Part shown: in pieces, positions 42,501 through 47,089 of the stretch
Layout of the letters: the number at the start of each line of letters is the position of its first letter
How positions within the stretch are numbered: position 1 is the first letter of the stretch
NCBI RefSeq assembly: GCF_000003815.2
Contig: NC_049979.1
Span: 27,705,222 to 27,769,221, forward strand
DNA length: 64,000 nt
Direction of reading: 5' to 3'
DNA from: Branchiostoma floridae
Lineage: Eukaryota > Chordata > Leptocardii > Amphioxiformes > Branchiostomatidae
Position numbers and translations under genes: made by a program
The notes under the pieces: model-generated
Told to the model about the DNA's origin: nothing
Seen by the model: the letters and a program-made list of their open reading frames with translations, nothing else
Database searches by the model: none

Positions 42501-42783
42501 ATACGATATCATAGTTAACATACGATATAGGAAGTTCTGTTTAATGAAGCTTTGCTGTAACGTAAAATTCTGGCGGCCTTGGTGTTTAGTTTAGAAGCGA
42601 TTTTGGAAGGGATTTTCCCAAGAGACCCTATCCAGCCTGCTGCCAGGTTCTGCACTGTACTGCCCCTCCACGCCTTGAATTCCAACACTGCACGGTCTCA
42701 GTCCTCTTCTGACAAGACAAAACTGTCGGACAACTTACCGTCCGGAGAAATGACACATCGTCTTCCGTGTCGCCCGCAGACAT
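438..42783 (-). CDS. RYR: Ryanodine receptor, 5' part of gene (exons 1-38, partial at 3' end)
   Basis: The product is a homotetrameric intracellular Ca2+ channel that releases calcium from the ER/SR. Seen: 38 exon positions whose peptides align in order with vertebrate RyR from the first residue to the SPRY3 region, with GT/AG borders and consistent phase. Model residues, approximate: 1-202 N-terminal InsP3R-like domain; 203-435 MIR region; 437-660 RIH-type helices; 640-860 SPRY1; 876-1081 the two RyR repeat domains; 1081-1228 SPRY2; 1229-1573 SPRY3, unfinished. The pore is encoded outside the window. SPRY domains and RyR repeats exclude the related InsP3 receptor. Anchors are LAAEGFGNR (exon 2), [16 protein letters not shown] (exon 7), HGRNHK (exon 18) and GYGFDG-like [11 protein letters not shown] (exon 20). 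The full protein should be about 5000 residues, so about a third is here. Vertebrates have three paralogues; whether this genome has one cannot be seen. Exon coordinates were read by eye. Confidence 0.95.
590..955. repeat. Dispersed repeat family, copy 1 (intron 37)
   Basis: Shares ordered blocks with 18310..18680 and 19090..19505: GATGATGCAGAATACA-type sequence, AGCACAAATTT-like and GGTATGACAT, plus a GTGCACACAAAGT block here and at 19090..19505. Divergent, non-coding, boundaries approximate. Confidence 0.5.
1140..1302 (-). CDS. RYR: RyR exon 37 (SPRY3)
   Basis: [20 protein letters not shown] then [20 protein letters not shown] and KELTTTFQ match SNCYMVWGGDF...[23 protein letters not shown]. 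An acceptor at 1303-1304 fits phase; an inner AG at 1290 gives a shorter, out-of-phase reading. Confidence 0.95.
1965..2134 (-). CDS. RYR: RyR exon 36 (SPRY3)
   Basis: [20 protein letters not shown] then [20 protein letters not shown] and TMGDEHGNV match [37 protein letters not shown]...TMGDEQGNV. GTACGT donor two bases into a Thr codon. Confidence 0.96.
2688..2968 (-). CDS. RYR: RyR exon 35, charged low-complexity insert in SPRY3
   Basis: The longest exon here (281 nt). Reads [20 protein letters not shown], then [16 protein letters not shown], then a lysine/arginine cluster ([17 protein letters not shown]) and a Pro/Glu tail ([17 protein letters not shown]). Vertebrate RyR has a basic-then-acidic disordered segment at the same place but with little residue identity. 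Acceptor GCAG; GTCAGT donor at phase 0. RPAS fits the RxxS pattern of basophilic kinases; use is not shown. Confidence 0.9.
3629..3795 (-). CDS. RYR: RyR exon 34 (SPRY3 region)
   Basis: [20 protein letters not shown] then [17 protein letters not shown] aligns with TPPCLRLTHRTWGSQNS...MLFLRLSLPVQFHQHF. Acceptor TCAG, donor GTCAGT one base into a Val codon. Confidence 0.94.
4357..4458 (-). CDS. RYR: RyR exon 33
   Basis: [20 protein letters not shown] matches [20 protein letters not shown]. The exon ends [10 protein letters not shown] at a GTAGGG donor. A second frame is also open here but fits neither family nor phase. Confidence 0.93.
4718..4782 (-). CDS. RYR: RyR exon 32
   Basis: [20 protein letters not shown] then C matches SSLRFFAICGLQEGFEPF. 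Acceptor CTAG, donor GTAAGT two bases into a Val codon. Confidence 0.94.
5036..5532. mobile_element. MITE with TTAA target duplication (intron 31)
   Basis: Terminal inverted repeats of about 17 bp with one mismatch (left AGGGACATAATGTAAA, right end the complement of AGGGACATATTGTAAA). TTAA occurs at 5032..5035 and 5533..5536. A perfect 31-bp palindrome with one central base lies at 5341..5371. 497 bp, no transposase. TTAA duplication is typical of piggyBac-type transposition, so mobilisation by such an enzyme is inferred. Confidence 0.75.
5631..5689 (-). CDS. RYR: RyR exon 31
   Basis: [19 protein letters not shown] matches FLPVCSLGPGQVGHLNLGQ, the end of SPRY2. 59 nt, donor GTATGT at phase 0. 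In transcript order, the adjacent intron holds a TTAA-flanked MITE before exon 32. Confidence 0.94.
5859..5936 (-). CDS. RYR: RyR exon 30 (SPRY2)
   Basis: [20 protein letters not shown] then IEIGEG matches [32 protein letters not shown] donor one base into Gly. Confidence 0.95.
6449..6545 (-). CDS. RYR: RyR exon 29 (SPRY2)
   Basis: [20 protein letters not shown] then [12 protein letters not shown] aligns with [31 protein letters not shown]. Acceptor ACAG, donor GTAAGT one base into a Ser codon. Confidence 0.96.
6959..6996. repeat. 38-bp palindrome (intron 28)
   Basis: 18-bp arms (AGATATATTTCAATCCAT and its exact complement) around GT. A shorter inverted pair (ACCATACC / GGTATGGT) follows at once. 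Could fold in pre-mRNA; role unknown. Confidence 0.85.
7045..7253 (-). CDS. RYR: RyR exon 28 (SPRY2)
   Basis: [20 protein letters not shown] then [14 protein letters not shown] and [15 protein letters not shown]. These match [33 protein letters not shown]...ELGADELAYVFNG. GTGAGT donor at phase 0. Confidence 0.97.
7924..9358. mobile_element. Probable 1.4-kb non-autonomous TTAA element (intron 27)
   Basis: Flanked by TTAA (7920..7923 and 9359..9362), with short inverted ends AGGCGCC / GGCGCCT and weaker similarity beyond them. Base composition differs from the surrounding intron. No transposase-like ORF was seen. The short inverted repeat leaves doubt. Confidence 0.45.
9434..9596 (-). CDS. RYR: RyR exon 27
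   Basis: [20 protein letters not shown] then [15 protein letters not shown] matches [35 protein letters not shown], the end of the second RyR repeat. Donor GTGGGA (weak), one base into an Ala codon. Confidence 0.96.
10047..10206 (-). CDS. RYR: RyR exon 26 (second RyR repeat)
   Basis: [20 protein letters not shown] then [33 protein letters not shown] and LAENGHNVWARDRV are the vertebrate counterparts. Acceptor CCAG, donor GTTAGT at phase 0. Confidence 0.97.
10262..10470. mobile_element. Degenerate copies of the hAT-like MITE family (intron 25)
   Basis: Two pieces start with AGGGTGGGTACTGGTAC and AGGGATTGGCAATGGTAC, followed by TTCAGGTACAGGTCC-type blocks. These resemble the left end of the element at 29149. 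No clear right end or target duplication. Confidence 0.45.
10696..10779 (-). CDS. RYR: RyR exon 25
   Basis: [20 protein letters not shown] then KKLRLPK matches [27 protein letters not shown]. Acceptor ACAG; GTAAGT donor two bases into an Asn codon. It ends the first RyR repeat. Confidence 0.95.
10780..12058 (-). other. RyR intron 24 (after the alternative exon pair)
   Basis: 1279 nt between the exon 24b donor and the exon 25 acceptor. No third exon 24-like peptide was found. Any docking or selector sequences controlling the 24a/24b choice could lie here or in 12325..12933; I could not recognise any by eye. Confidence 0.55.
12059..12162 (-). CDS. RYR: RyR exon 24b, intact alternative exon
   Basis: 104 nt, phase 0 to 2, CCAG acceptor and GTAAAT donor. 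[20 protein letters not shown] then [15 protein letters not shown] aligns with vertebrate [20 protein letters not shown]...ETLK, in the first RyR repeat. It shares FSKL, the ER pair and a final LK with exon 24a, so the two arose by exon duplication. Only 59 nt separates the 24a donor from this acceptor. Joining both would break the frame, so only one can be used per mRNA. Confidence 0.92.
12222..12324 (-). CDS. RYR: RyR exon 24a, upstream copy of a duplicated exon, one base short
   Basis: Acceptor TTAG after a pyrimidine-rich tract, donor GTAAGT. Frame 0 reads [12 protein letters not shown], then the family frame [20 protein letters not shown] plus SLK appears one base out of register. The exon is 103 nt; its neighbour 24b is 104. 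Restoring one base near 12290 would give a 35-residue peptide of the same length and phase (0 to 2) as 24b. Options: sequencing or assembly error, a disabled allele, or a purine-rich inner acceptor giving a 29-residue version starting [10 protein letters not shown] favour a missing base. Confidence 0.8.
12370..12720. repeat. Tandem repeats with CATT/CATC tetranucleotides (intron 23)
   Basis: Three imperfect units of about 100-130 bp, each with GTGTGAAAC..., a TTTAATCTGC-type block, CTAAAATATTTGTT and then a (CATT)n or (CATC)n run. Longest runs near 12545..12575 and 12661..12716. Any ORF through it is low-complexity. Confidence 0.8.
12934..13038 (-). CDS. RYR: RyR exon 23 (first RyR repeat)
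   Basis: [20 protein letters not shown] then GWSYGI, phase 0 to 0. EKLxENxHxLW...GWxYG is the signature of the RyR repeat domain. Vertebrate counterpart: [31 protein letters not shown] donor. Confidence 0.96.
13499..13709 (-). CDS. RYR: RyR exon 22
   Basis: [20 protein letters not shown] then [17 protein letters not shown] matches [22 protein letters not shown]...LEP. It closes SPRY1 and runs into the linker before the RyR repeats. GTGAGT donor at phase 0. Confidence 0.95.
14160..14355 (-). CDS. RYR: RyR exon 21 (SPRY1)
   Basis: [20 protein letters not shown] then [11 protein letters not shown] and PGLFFPVIS match [28 protein letters not shown]...GLFFPV. The acceptor sits in a local tandem duplication that copies the acceptor context about 65 bp upstream in the transcript. 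Confidence 0.96.
14345..14490. repeat. Tandem duplication at the exon 21 acceptor
   Basis: Two units of about 65 bp beginning CAGCTGTAAGA and ending CATTCA(G/C)CTAGGTCTA. The exon 21 acceptor lies in the first, so a copied acceptor context sits just upstream in the transcript. Confidence 0.65.
14983..15221 (-). CDS. RYR: RyR exon 20 (SPRY1)
   Basis: [20 protein letters not shown] opens SPRY1, followed by HLRVGWA and [20 protein letters not shown] then MHLWT. This is the diagnostic GWGGNGVGDD...YGFDGLHLWTG motif of RyR SPRY1. Donor GTACGT one base into an Ala codon. Confidence 0.97.
16044..16177 (-). CDS. RYR: RyR exon 19
   Basis: [20 protein letters not shown] then [20 protein letters not shown]. 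The first 20 residues match the vertebrate sequence as I know it. It links the RIH helices to SPRY1. Donor GTAAAA, two bases into a Ser codon. Confidence 0.97.
16721..16935 (-). CDS. RYR: RyR exon 18
   Basis: Contains [40 protein letters not shown] and KHGRNHK. Nearly every residue is alignable with IRGNRSNC...WLVSKL...GILEVLYCVLIESPE...KHGRNHK. Two leading bases complete Ala; GTGAGC donor at phase 0. Confidence 0.97.
17553..17688 (-). CDS. RYR: RyR exon 17
   Basis: [20 protein letters not shown] then [12 protein letters not shown] matches GMLSMVLNCIDRL...EIVNLLYELLA of the RIH domain. Acceptor ACAG at phase 0; GTAAGA donor one base into an Ala codon. Confidence 0.94.
18011..18075 (-). CDS. 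RYR: RyR exon 16
   Basis: [20 protein letters not shown] then E matches [21 protein letters not shown]. 65 nt, two leading bases finish a Thr codon; GTATCC donor at phase 0 is a weak match to consensus. Confidence 0.94.
18125..18305. mobile_element. Short MITE-like inverted-repeat element (intron 15)
   Basis: 13-bp ends ATACGAGCGATCG (18125..18137) and its exact complement (18293..18305), about 181 bp in all, non-coding. Target duplication unclear (possibly TA). Confidence 0.5.
18310..18680. repeat. Dispersed repeat family, copy 2 (intron 15)
   Basis: Same block order as the copies at 590 and 19090, e.g. GGTGATGCAAAATACAGT followed by a CAATTCCAATGTCCAA stretch. A 97-codon ORF here is incidental. 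Confidence 0.5.
18888..19006 (-). CDS. RYR: RyR exon 15
   Basis: [20 protein letters not shown] then [20 protein letters not shown] aligns with the vertebrate segment ending VILSLQDLIIYFEPP. This is a fairly divergent, helical RIH part. Acceptor CCAG; donor GTATGT one base into a Thr codon. Confidence 0.88.
19090..19505. repeat. Dispersed repeat family, copy 3 (intron 14)
   Basis: Contains GAGGATGATACGGAATA, GAAAAAGCACAAATTTTAA and AATTCCAACATCCAA, matching copy 2, and ends with CCAGGTATGACATAC as near the end of copy 1. Non-coding. Confidence 0.5.
20350..20568. repeat. Triplicated intronic segment abutting the exon 14 donor
   Basis: Three imperfect units of about 80-100 bp, each with ACTGAAAAT, CATCTGA or ATCTGATTGCATGTGG and ATGTCTTTTATCACCA-type blocks. 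The last runs into the splice donor at 20568. Confidence 0.6.
20569..20732 (-). CDS. RYR: RyR exon 14
   Basis: [20 protein letters not shown] then [15 protein letters not shown] matches the EGHMDDALSL...EESQAARMI region at the MIR/RIH junction. The GTACGT donor follows two bases of an Ile codon. Imperfect intronic duplications lie just beyond the donor. Confidence 0.94.
21265..21381 (-). CDS. RYR: RyR exon 13
   Basis: 39 codons, phase 0 to 0. [20 protein letters not shown] then GYWLSYQ corresponds to the strongly conserved IKYGESLCFVQHV segment. GTAGGT donor. Confidence 0.95.
21876..21973 (-). CDS. RYR: RyR exon 12
   Basis: [20 protein letters not shown] then [12 protein letters not shown], matching GQYLALTEDQGLVV...TSFCFR. 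The end is longer and more basic than in vertebrates. GTGAGA donor at phase 0. Confidence 0.93.
22391..22449 (-). CDS. RYR: RyR exon 11
   Basis: [19 protein letters not shown] matches [20 protein letters not shown] of the MIR region. The 59-nt exon begins with the last base of a Lys codon and ends at GTATGG one base into a Gly codon. Confidence 0.93.
22966..23040 (-). CDS. RYR: RyR exon 10
   Basis: [20 protein letters not shown] then LLRT, matching [21 protein letters not shown]. Another frame across this interval is also open, but only this frame fits the family and the phases of exons 9 and 11. GTAAGT donor. Confidence 0.93.
23309..23402 (-). CDS. RYR: RyR exon 9
   Basis: [20 protein letters not shown] matches GGHVLRLFHGHMDECLT, two residues shorter before MDEC. 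It continues with an acidic KDEEDA stretch. Acceptor ACAG; donor GTACAA is weaker than its neighbours, two bases into an Arg codon. Confidence 0.92.
23785..23881 (-). CDS. RYR: RyR exon 8
   Basis: [20 protein letters not shown] matches the vertebrate region with VDASFMQTLWN (MIR region). Phase 0 acceptor, donor GTAAGG one base into a Gly codon. Its C-terminal part ([10 protein letters not shown]) is divergent. Confidence 0.93.
24848..24960 (-). CDS. RYR: RyR exon 7
   Basis: [20 protein letters not shown] followed by [18 protein letters not shown]. This is one of the most conserved RyR stretches and lies at the end of the N-terminal beta-trefoil. Two leading bases finish the Gly codon from exon 6; GTAAGT donor at phase 0. 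Confidence 0.96.
24961..28025 (-). other. RyR intron 6 (about 3.1 kb)
   Basis: No exon was found between conserved exons 6 and 7, and none is required. It holds a tandem duplication (25495..25830), a G9 tract near 26680 and a dispersed repeat copy (27365..27540). Otherwise ordinary AT-rich sequence. Confidence 0.65.
25495..25830. repeat. Tandem duplication of about 165 bp (intron 6)
   Basis: Two imperfect units sharing ACTGTCCTTGGT, GTAGCTACAAGAATCACC-like and TACTACCTTCCAGTA blocks. Non-coding. Confidence 0.6.
28026..28101 (-). CDS. RYR: RyR exon 6
   Basis: Starts at phase 0 with [20 protein letters not shown] and ends one base into a Gly codon at a GTAAGG donor. Corresponds to the YLSCLTTS...[11 protein letters not shown] segment of vertebrate RyR. 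Confidence 0.95.
28896..28970 (-). CDS. RYR: RyR exon 5
   Basis: 25 codons, phase 0 to 0. [20 protein letters not shown] matches the [17 protein letters not shown] strand pair of the N-terminal domain. Same size as the corresponding vertebrate exon (75 nt), as far as I recall. Confidence 0.95.
29149..29586. mobile_element. hAT-like MITE with perfect 8-bp target duplication (intron 4)
   Basis: Ends TAGGGCTGGGTACCGGTAC and the complement of TAGGGCTGGGTATCGGTAC, one mismatch in 19. CTTTAGAC flanks both sides (29141..29148 and 29587..29594). An 8-bp duplication is the hallmark of hAT transposases. The 438-bp interior holds CAGGTCCAGGTC-type subrepeats in both orientations and no transposase. The undamaged duplication suggests a fairly recent insertion. 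Confidence 0.82.
30052..30153 (-). CDS. RYR: RyR exon 4
   Basis: 34 codons, phase 0 to 0. [20 protein letters not shown] and RALQELV match the vertebrate segment VPPDLSIC...LEQSLSVRALQEML almost residue for residue. GCAG acceptor and GTAAGT donor. Confidence 0.95.
30154..34689 (-). other. Introns around candidate exon 3 (30154..32332 and 32390..34689)
   Basis: Apart from the 57-nt exon at 32333, no coding signal was seen. Includes (CAT)n near 30434..30452, a (TCTG)n run near 32092..32112 and, at 31705..31850, a segment resembling stretches at 27365..27540 and 38330..38520. Confidence 0.6.
32333..32389 (-). CDS. RYR: RyR exon 3, candidate cassette exon
   Basis: 57 nt, phase 0 to 0, with CCAG acceptor and GTAAGT donor. 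It encodes 19 residues rich in Ser, Asp and Gln ([19 protein letters not shown]). Vertebrate RyR lacks this stretch: exon 2 can join exon 4 directly and keep the frame. It would lengthen the loop between CFIES and VPPDLSI in the N-terminal domain. Splice sites and open phase are seen; use and regulation are inferred. Confidence 0.65.
34690..34827 (-). CDS. RYR: RyR exon 2
   Basis: 46 codons, phase 0 to 0, from [10 protein letters not shown] to ESLQRKE, with GCAG acceptor and GTCAGT donor. Contains [15 protein letters not shown], the beta-trefoil signature of the N-terminal domain. A short Gly-rich insert ([12 protein letters not shown]) before it is longer than in vertebrate RyR. Confidence 0.95.
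39393..39779. mobile_element. Foldback/MITE-like element (intron 1)
   Basis: Imperfect inverted arms of about 40-46 bp at 39393..39438 and 39740..39779, both carrying CCGATATCGG and CACAGTTTTT-type sequence. The interior is GC-rich compared with the intron and has a directly repeated 21-bp block (about 39553..39594, GCTTAGCAGGGGTCCCCGA). Non-coding. Confidence 0.6.
40624..40809. mobile_element. Foldback MITE, TAGCCTGGGTA family, copy 1 (intron 1)
   Basis: Inverted arms beginning TAGCCTGGGTA and carrying GGGTACCATCCTA and CTCCTTACAC blocks. The same blocks occur in the element at 46518..46643. Longer and more degenerate than that copy. Confidence 0.65.
42259..42288 (+). other. G-quadruplex-type G tracts (intron 1)
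   Basis: G runs of 7, 4, 3 and 6 separated by 8, 1 and 1 bases on the plus strand, about 450 bp from the RyR start exon. The G-rich strand is the RyR template strand, so any structure would form in DNA, not in the RyR pre-mRNA. Confidence 0.6.
42739..42783 (-). CDS. RYR: RyR exon 1 (start codon)
   Basis: Encodes [15 protein letters not shown] and ends at a GTAAGT donor. The acidic start closing in FLRT is the standard RyR N-terminus. The ATG has A at -3 (CAAGATG), a good initiation context. Phase 0 at the donor. Confidence 0.92.
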
Positions 42784-43160
42784 CTTGACTGACGGACGGA
42801 CACAGCTCCCACAGCTTCCCGGCGAAAGTCAGATGTTTTTTGAGCCCAGACAGAAGAGAGAGATCCCACACACACTTCGCGGGTGCTAAGCGAGGCTGGC
42901 CATTACTGAGATTGTTTAACCACGGCTAAATTTGGATCATGGCAGAATTTAGGATACGTGGCTCTTTTCTACCAGGCCTGGGATCGGGAGATATTTGTGG
43001 ATGCCACTGACAAATACGGGCATCGACCGCTCCACATGCGCCGCTCGTCTCCGGCCTAACGTGTCAGCATTCTCCTTATCGCCGCCACTCCCTCTGGGAC
43101 GAGCAAATATTTCCTAGAGACTGGCGGCGGCGCATTGTCATACATGCCACCGGGAAAAGT
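42784..43160 (-). promoter_or_regulatory. Likely RyR 5' UTR/promoter region, CpG-rich
   Basis: CpG-rich DNA directly upstream of the RyR ATG, with many CG dinucleotides and a G/C block near 43120..43135, in contrast to the AT-rich intron 1. No TATA box at a sensible distance was seen. The transcription start is not determined, and a non-coding exon farther upstream is possible. Confidence 0.4.
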
Positions 43161-43911
43161 TATTATGTAACTCAAATATTAATTAGTGATATCTAATGAC
43201 GTTCCTTTTCTAAATGACCAGTGATAGATACATTTTCAATGTACGGACCCAGTCTTTCCCTTTGCAATTAATTGCTAAACTAGGTAGTTGTTACTTTAAT
43301 CAACCATAGTCAAAAACATGTAAATGTTGACAGATTTGCCTAATAAAGATTAAGTTAGAAAAAATGTAGTACAGTATAATTTCCCCGTTGAACCCTAGGA
43401 AATATTTTGTGATTTTTCGTTATATTATTTTCCTTCGCCTTGAGTTGAATATTTTCCTTTTATAACTTACTTCGCTGTCTTTCAACTTCATGGTCATAGG
43501 AATTTGATGTTTCCTACGTTATGACGTTGGTCGTTTAAAGTATCAACTTGAGTCAGTTGCACAATTAAACAATTTTACTTCTCCCGGTGGATATGTGTAC
43601 GGTGTATGGGACCAGCCCTTACAGGCGAGAATCCTCTAATCAATTATTAATCCCCAATCCGTTTAGGATCGATTTAATGGCAACGTTTTGATCTGATCAA
43701 CTGCGCCAACATGCAGACTGCGTTGATACCTCATCAACATGTTCTGCCGCATTGTGCTAGATGCAATGCGACAGTTGTGGTATCTGCAAGTCACAATAGA
43801 GTTAGCGTCTCTGTCACGTTAGTTAGCAGACGACGGGGGCGTGTCTTGATAGCGCCAAATTTGAACATAGCATGTGCCTGCCTGGCTTGCACGGGATTTG
43901 CAAGGGTTTTA

Positions 43912-44166
43912 AGGTGGTATCTCACTGCACTTGGGGCACCGGTGTGGCACTGCGGGGTTCGTTCACAGCTGCGGCACTGTTGTGTTATTTTCGCCGATTT
44001 AAAAAAAATATAATTTAGACATTGCGTAATACATAAAAGTATCGCTTAGAAGACAACAAAATGCACAAAACGTAAGAAAATTCGTTTTTTATTTCCGAAA
44101 TTCGTTGAGCAATCTTTCGAACCCCGCAGTGCCATAGCGGTGCCCCAATTGCAGTGAGACTACCCT
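43912..44166. mobile_element. Foldback MITE with about 49-bp arms
   Basis: Left arm 43912..43961 and right arm 44118..44166 are near-complementary. The longest uninterrupted match, TGGCACTGCGGGGTTCG, lies at the inner end. Interior about 155 bp, AT-rich, non-coding. Target duplication not certain. Confidence 0.72.
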
Positions 44167-46517
44167 TTAGTCTGGTTTCCAGTCGTTTTATAGCTCTTTC
44201 CTCTCCGCGAATAAGTATTTGCGGAGAGGACAGAAGAGACTCTGGAGCTACCTGTATGCATGACTACGGCGGGATACCAGACTATGTCTTGGTGGCATCT
44301 AGCTTGACTACTAGCCTCAACAAGGCTCCACGGGTCGTTGGAATAATTAACGCTAGGGAACTGTTGCGTTTCAAGTTGCTAATGATAAATGAGAATAGCG
44401 GTGTTGGGGATTTGGTGGTGTCTTGCAGTTGAAGTATGTACAGATCTCTCGCTTGTTACATCCAAGAAAACGGAGGTATTGTAACCAGTTGGCGAGTGTA
44501 TTATATTTGCTTGTAGTCGTGTGTGTCCGCAATTGTCTTTTGCATGGTAGGCACGTCGGGAACACTAACAGGAATGTTGGTCAGCAAAGGTGCCCGAAAG
44601 GTTCTAGAAAGTTGGCTGACTCCAGATTTGTTTCCGATCGAGCCTGGCAGGAAGTATCGATATCGTTGGCCCGAGAATAAGATGTTTTATCCACACGTGT
44701 GTACTGAAGACATGCATGTAGCTTGGAGATATATATCAAAGATAAGCCTAAGCAAGAAAATCTTCAGTCTGAAGTGAAACAAGAAATTTGCCAAAGCTCT
44801 AGTTTGTTTGAACTGTACAGTCATGATATTTGTATTGTGTACATATCAACCCGAAGCTATATGAGTACTGTTAGCAGATTCGATGAAGTATATGGGAAGA
44901 TGACCCCAAATACACTGTACAGGAAATATAGTTCAAGAGTCGGCAGAACTATGCATTGATCAAGCACAACAGTCAATTGAGGAGGCTACTTATTCACCGG
45001 GTGGTGTTTGCGTTTGGTCTGTCTATTTGTGCATATCTTCGTTACATATTTTCCATTTGCTCGTTTCAAATAGCGTTGTAGTACAGGAGTTGTTCATACT
45101 CTGAAAAGGGATTACTAGAGTCTGGTAAAAAGCTGTAAGATTAAGCATGCTTTCAAGTTTATAGCTTGCATGTCTAGATAAGGGTGATGAAGTCTATATT
45201 TTTTAACTCTTCATACAGTGCCATTATGTTGAGACCTGGTGTAAGCTGGTATTTTGGTTCTTGGATTTTAATGGGGTGGACGGGAAAACGAAGGTATACA
45301 AGCTTTTATGATGATGAATAGCTGGGATTCTGGCTAGAGTGCAAAGTGGCCTATGTCAAGATTCCGAAGAAGATGGCCCTATATTGGTTTACCGCAGTTA
45401 AAACACTGAATTCAAAACCAGTGTATGAACTTAAAAAGATCATGACTTTTCAATATCCATACGGTATAAATCAAAAGATGTACAAACCTCTAAATATTTG
45501 AGGATGGTCTGACTCTATTTCCAGTATCAATAATATCCGGGAAAATATCACGGATATGGTTTTTTATGTATTTTTGTCTTTGGGTGGTGCGCATTTTCTC
45601 TGTCCCTCTTACCGTGCGTTTGTCTTCAAGATCATTCCAAATAGCTGAGTCATACCCCTACACACCACAAATATTGTCTAATGGCTAAACTCTTCTAGTC
45701 AGCTACAATATGGACATAGAAAAGGTTCTTACCAAGGTCCTCGCAATTTTTCACGCATCCTCAGGTATTGGGGTGATGCCAAGATCTGCGTAAAACGCTC
45801 TTGGAGTTTCGATGAAAAGGCTGGTAATGTTACTGTATTCAGGAGTGGAGCAGAGTGGATCGATGGCATGGTGTTCATGCACGGGCACCGGCGCATCATG
45901 TGAGAAATGTGATATCTCAAACATCGATCGACGATAACCGTCCATCCGCTGATCCGATACCGGTGCGCATGAGTGCTCCTGGCGGGCGAGATTGCCTCCG
46001 CTACGGTCTGATAGAAATCACAGCACGGGTCGGAGCGTACCTTACAGACCATGTCACATGCTTCTGTTGCCACTGTCTGTGAGATAGCTTTAATCCAATA
46101 AAAAACCTCGCGGGCGATCCAATTCGGTCATGACTAGAGATACCCTTCGGTTGGTAACTCTATATTAAGCCCTCTTTGTTGGGCCAGAAATTTGTCAGGA
46201 TGTGTCTTAACAAACAGAAGGCCTCGTGAGTACCGCTTTTAGCAGTGCGCGGCCACACTGATGTGCAGACAGAAGTATTTCTTATACTCTCCAAGCAGAG
46301 GTTCGCCTCATCAGACTGTTTTTGACATGTTTTAGGCGTTTTTGTCGGGCTTTGTATATGTATTTAGTACCCTTTTCTTCTTGGTGACATCATGGCCGGA
46401 GGACATGAAGAAAACAGTACAAACAAGGTCACATACCAGGGGGCCCAAAATCGACCCTGACCTTCATCTTCCCAATCCTACCCACATACCAAATATCATT
46501 TTAATACATCAAGAGTT

Positions 46518-46643
46518 TAGCCTGGGTACCATCCGTATTCTACCTGGGCTCCTTACACTCACTACCCTAAAAAATACTAAAATAGTATTTTCTAGGGTAG
46601 TGAGTGTAAGGAGCCCTGGTAGAATACGGATGGTACCCAGGTT
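46518..46643. mobile_element. Foldback MITE, TAGCCTGGGTA family, copy 2, with 10-bp flanking repeat
   Basis: 126 bp, almost entirely two complementary arms of about 58 bp (GGGTACCATCCGTATTCTAC is exact in both). ATCAAGAGTT flanks it at 46508..46517 and 46644..46653. A 9-10 bp duplication would suit a Mutator-like enzyme; the class is inferred. Confidence 0.78.
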
Positions 46644-46682
46644 ATCAAGAGTTATGCTGACCACAAATATCCGGACACACAA

Positions 46683-46702
46683 ACAGACAGACAGACAGAC
46701 AG

Positions 46703-46734
<32 letters not shown>

Positions 46735-46742
46735 CCACACAC
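46683..46742. repeat. (ACAG)n and (CA)n microsatellite
   Basis: A run of ACAG units followed by about 12 CA units, inside the nested repeat region. Confidence 0.9.
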
Positions 46743-46794
46743 ATCAAAACCTATACCTCCATTTTTCATGGAGGTAAATTGACAAAAACGCCTA

Positions 46795-47089
46795 AAAACA
46801 GCCGGAGCCGAACCTCTGCTTGGAATGTACACTTGTTGGGCTAGGCAATCTCGAAACACTCACTACACGAGCAGCCTACAGACATTATCTTTGTTACCTT
46901 TGTAAGTTTTATGGTGAACATCCACGTGCTCATTGATTGAAAACAACAACAAGTCAAAAACACCCGGAGCTGAACCTCTGCTTGGAATGTACACTTCTTG
47001 GAGTCGGCAGTCTCGAAACACTACACAAGTAGCCATGCAGACATTATCTTTGTAAAGTTTATGGCGGACAACCACGTGCGCATTGATTT
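46795..47089. repeat. Tandem duplication upstream of the minisatellite
   Basis: Two units of about 135-145 bp sharing GAACCTCTGCTTGGAATGTA, CAGACATTATCTTTGT and CCACGTG.GCATTGATT-type blocks. Confidence 0.75.

Larger units (their letters stand above)
34828..42738 (-). other. RyR intron 1 (about 7.9 kb)
   Basis: Between the GTAAGT after the start exon and the GCAG before exon 2. No RyR-like peptide or convincing coding block was seen on either strand. AT-rich throughout, with two foldback elements (39393..39779 and 40624..40809) and a G-rich tract near 42259. Short ORFs look random. A long first intron is a common site for enhancers, but none could be recognised. Confidence 0.8.
46291..46823. 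mobile_element. Inverted-repeat element hosting a nested MITE
   Basis: Outer arms: 46291..46346 (starts CCAAGCAGAGGTTCG) and 46781..46823 (its approximate complement, with GACAAAAACGCCTAAAA). The interior contains the TAGCCTGGGTA foldback element and a microsatellite. A further copy of the right arm follows at about 46955..46984. Confidence 0.55.

Noticed and set aside
438-42783. Inositol trisphosphate receptor as the gene identity
   Set aside because: SPRY domains and RyR repeat domains are present, which the InsP3 receptor lacks.
44523-44777. 84-codon plus ORF upstream of RyR
   Set aside because: No recognisable domain, overlapping open frames, and no neighbouring exon-like pieces.
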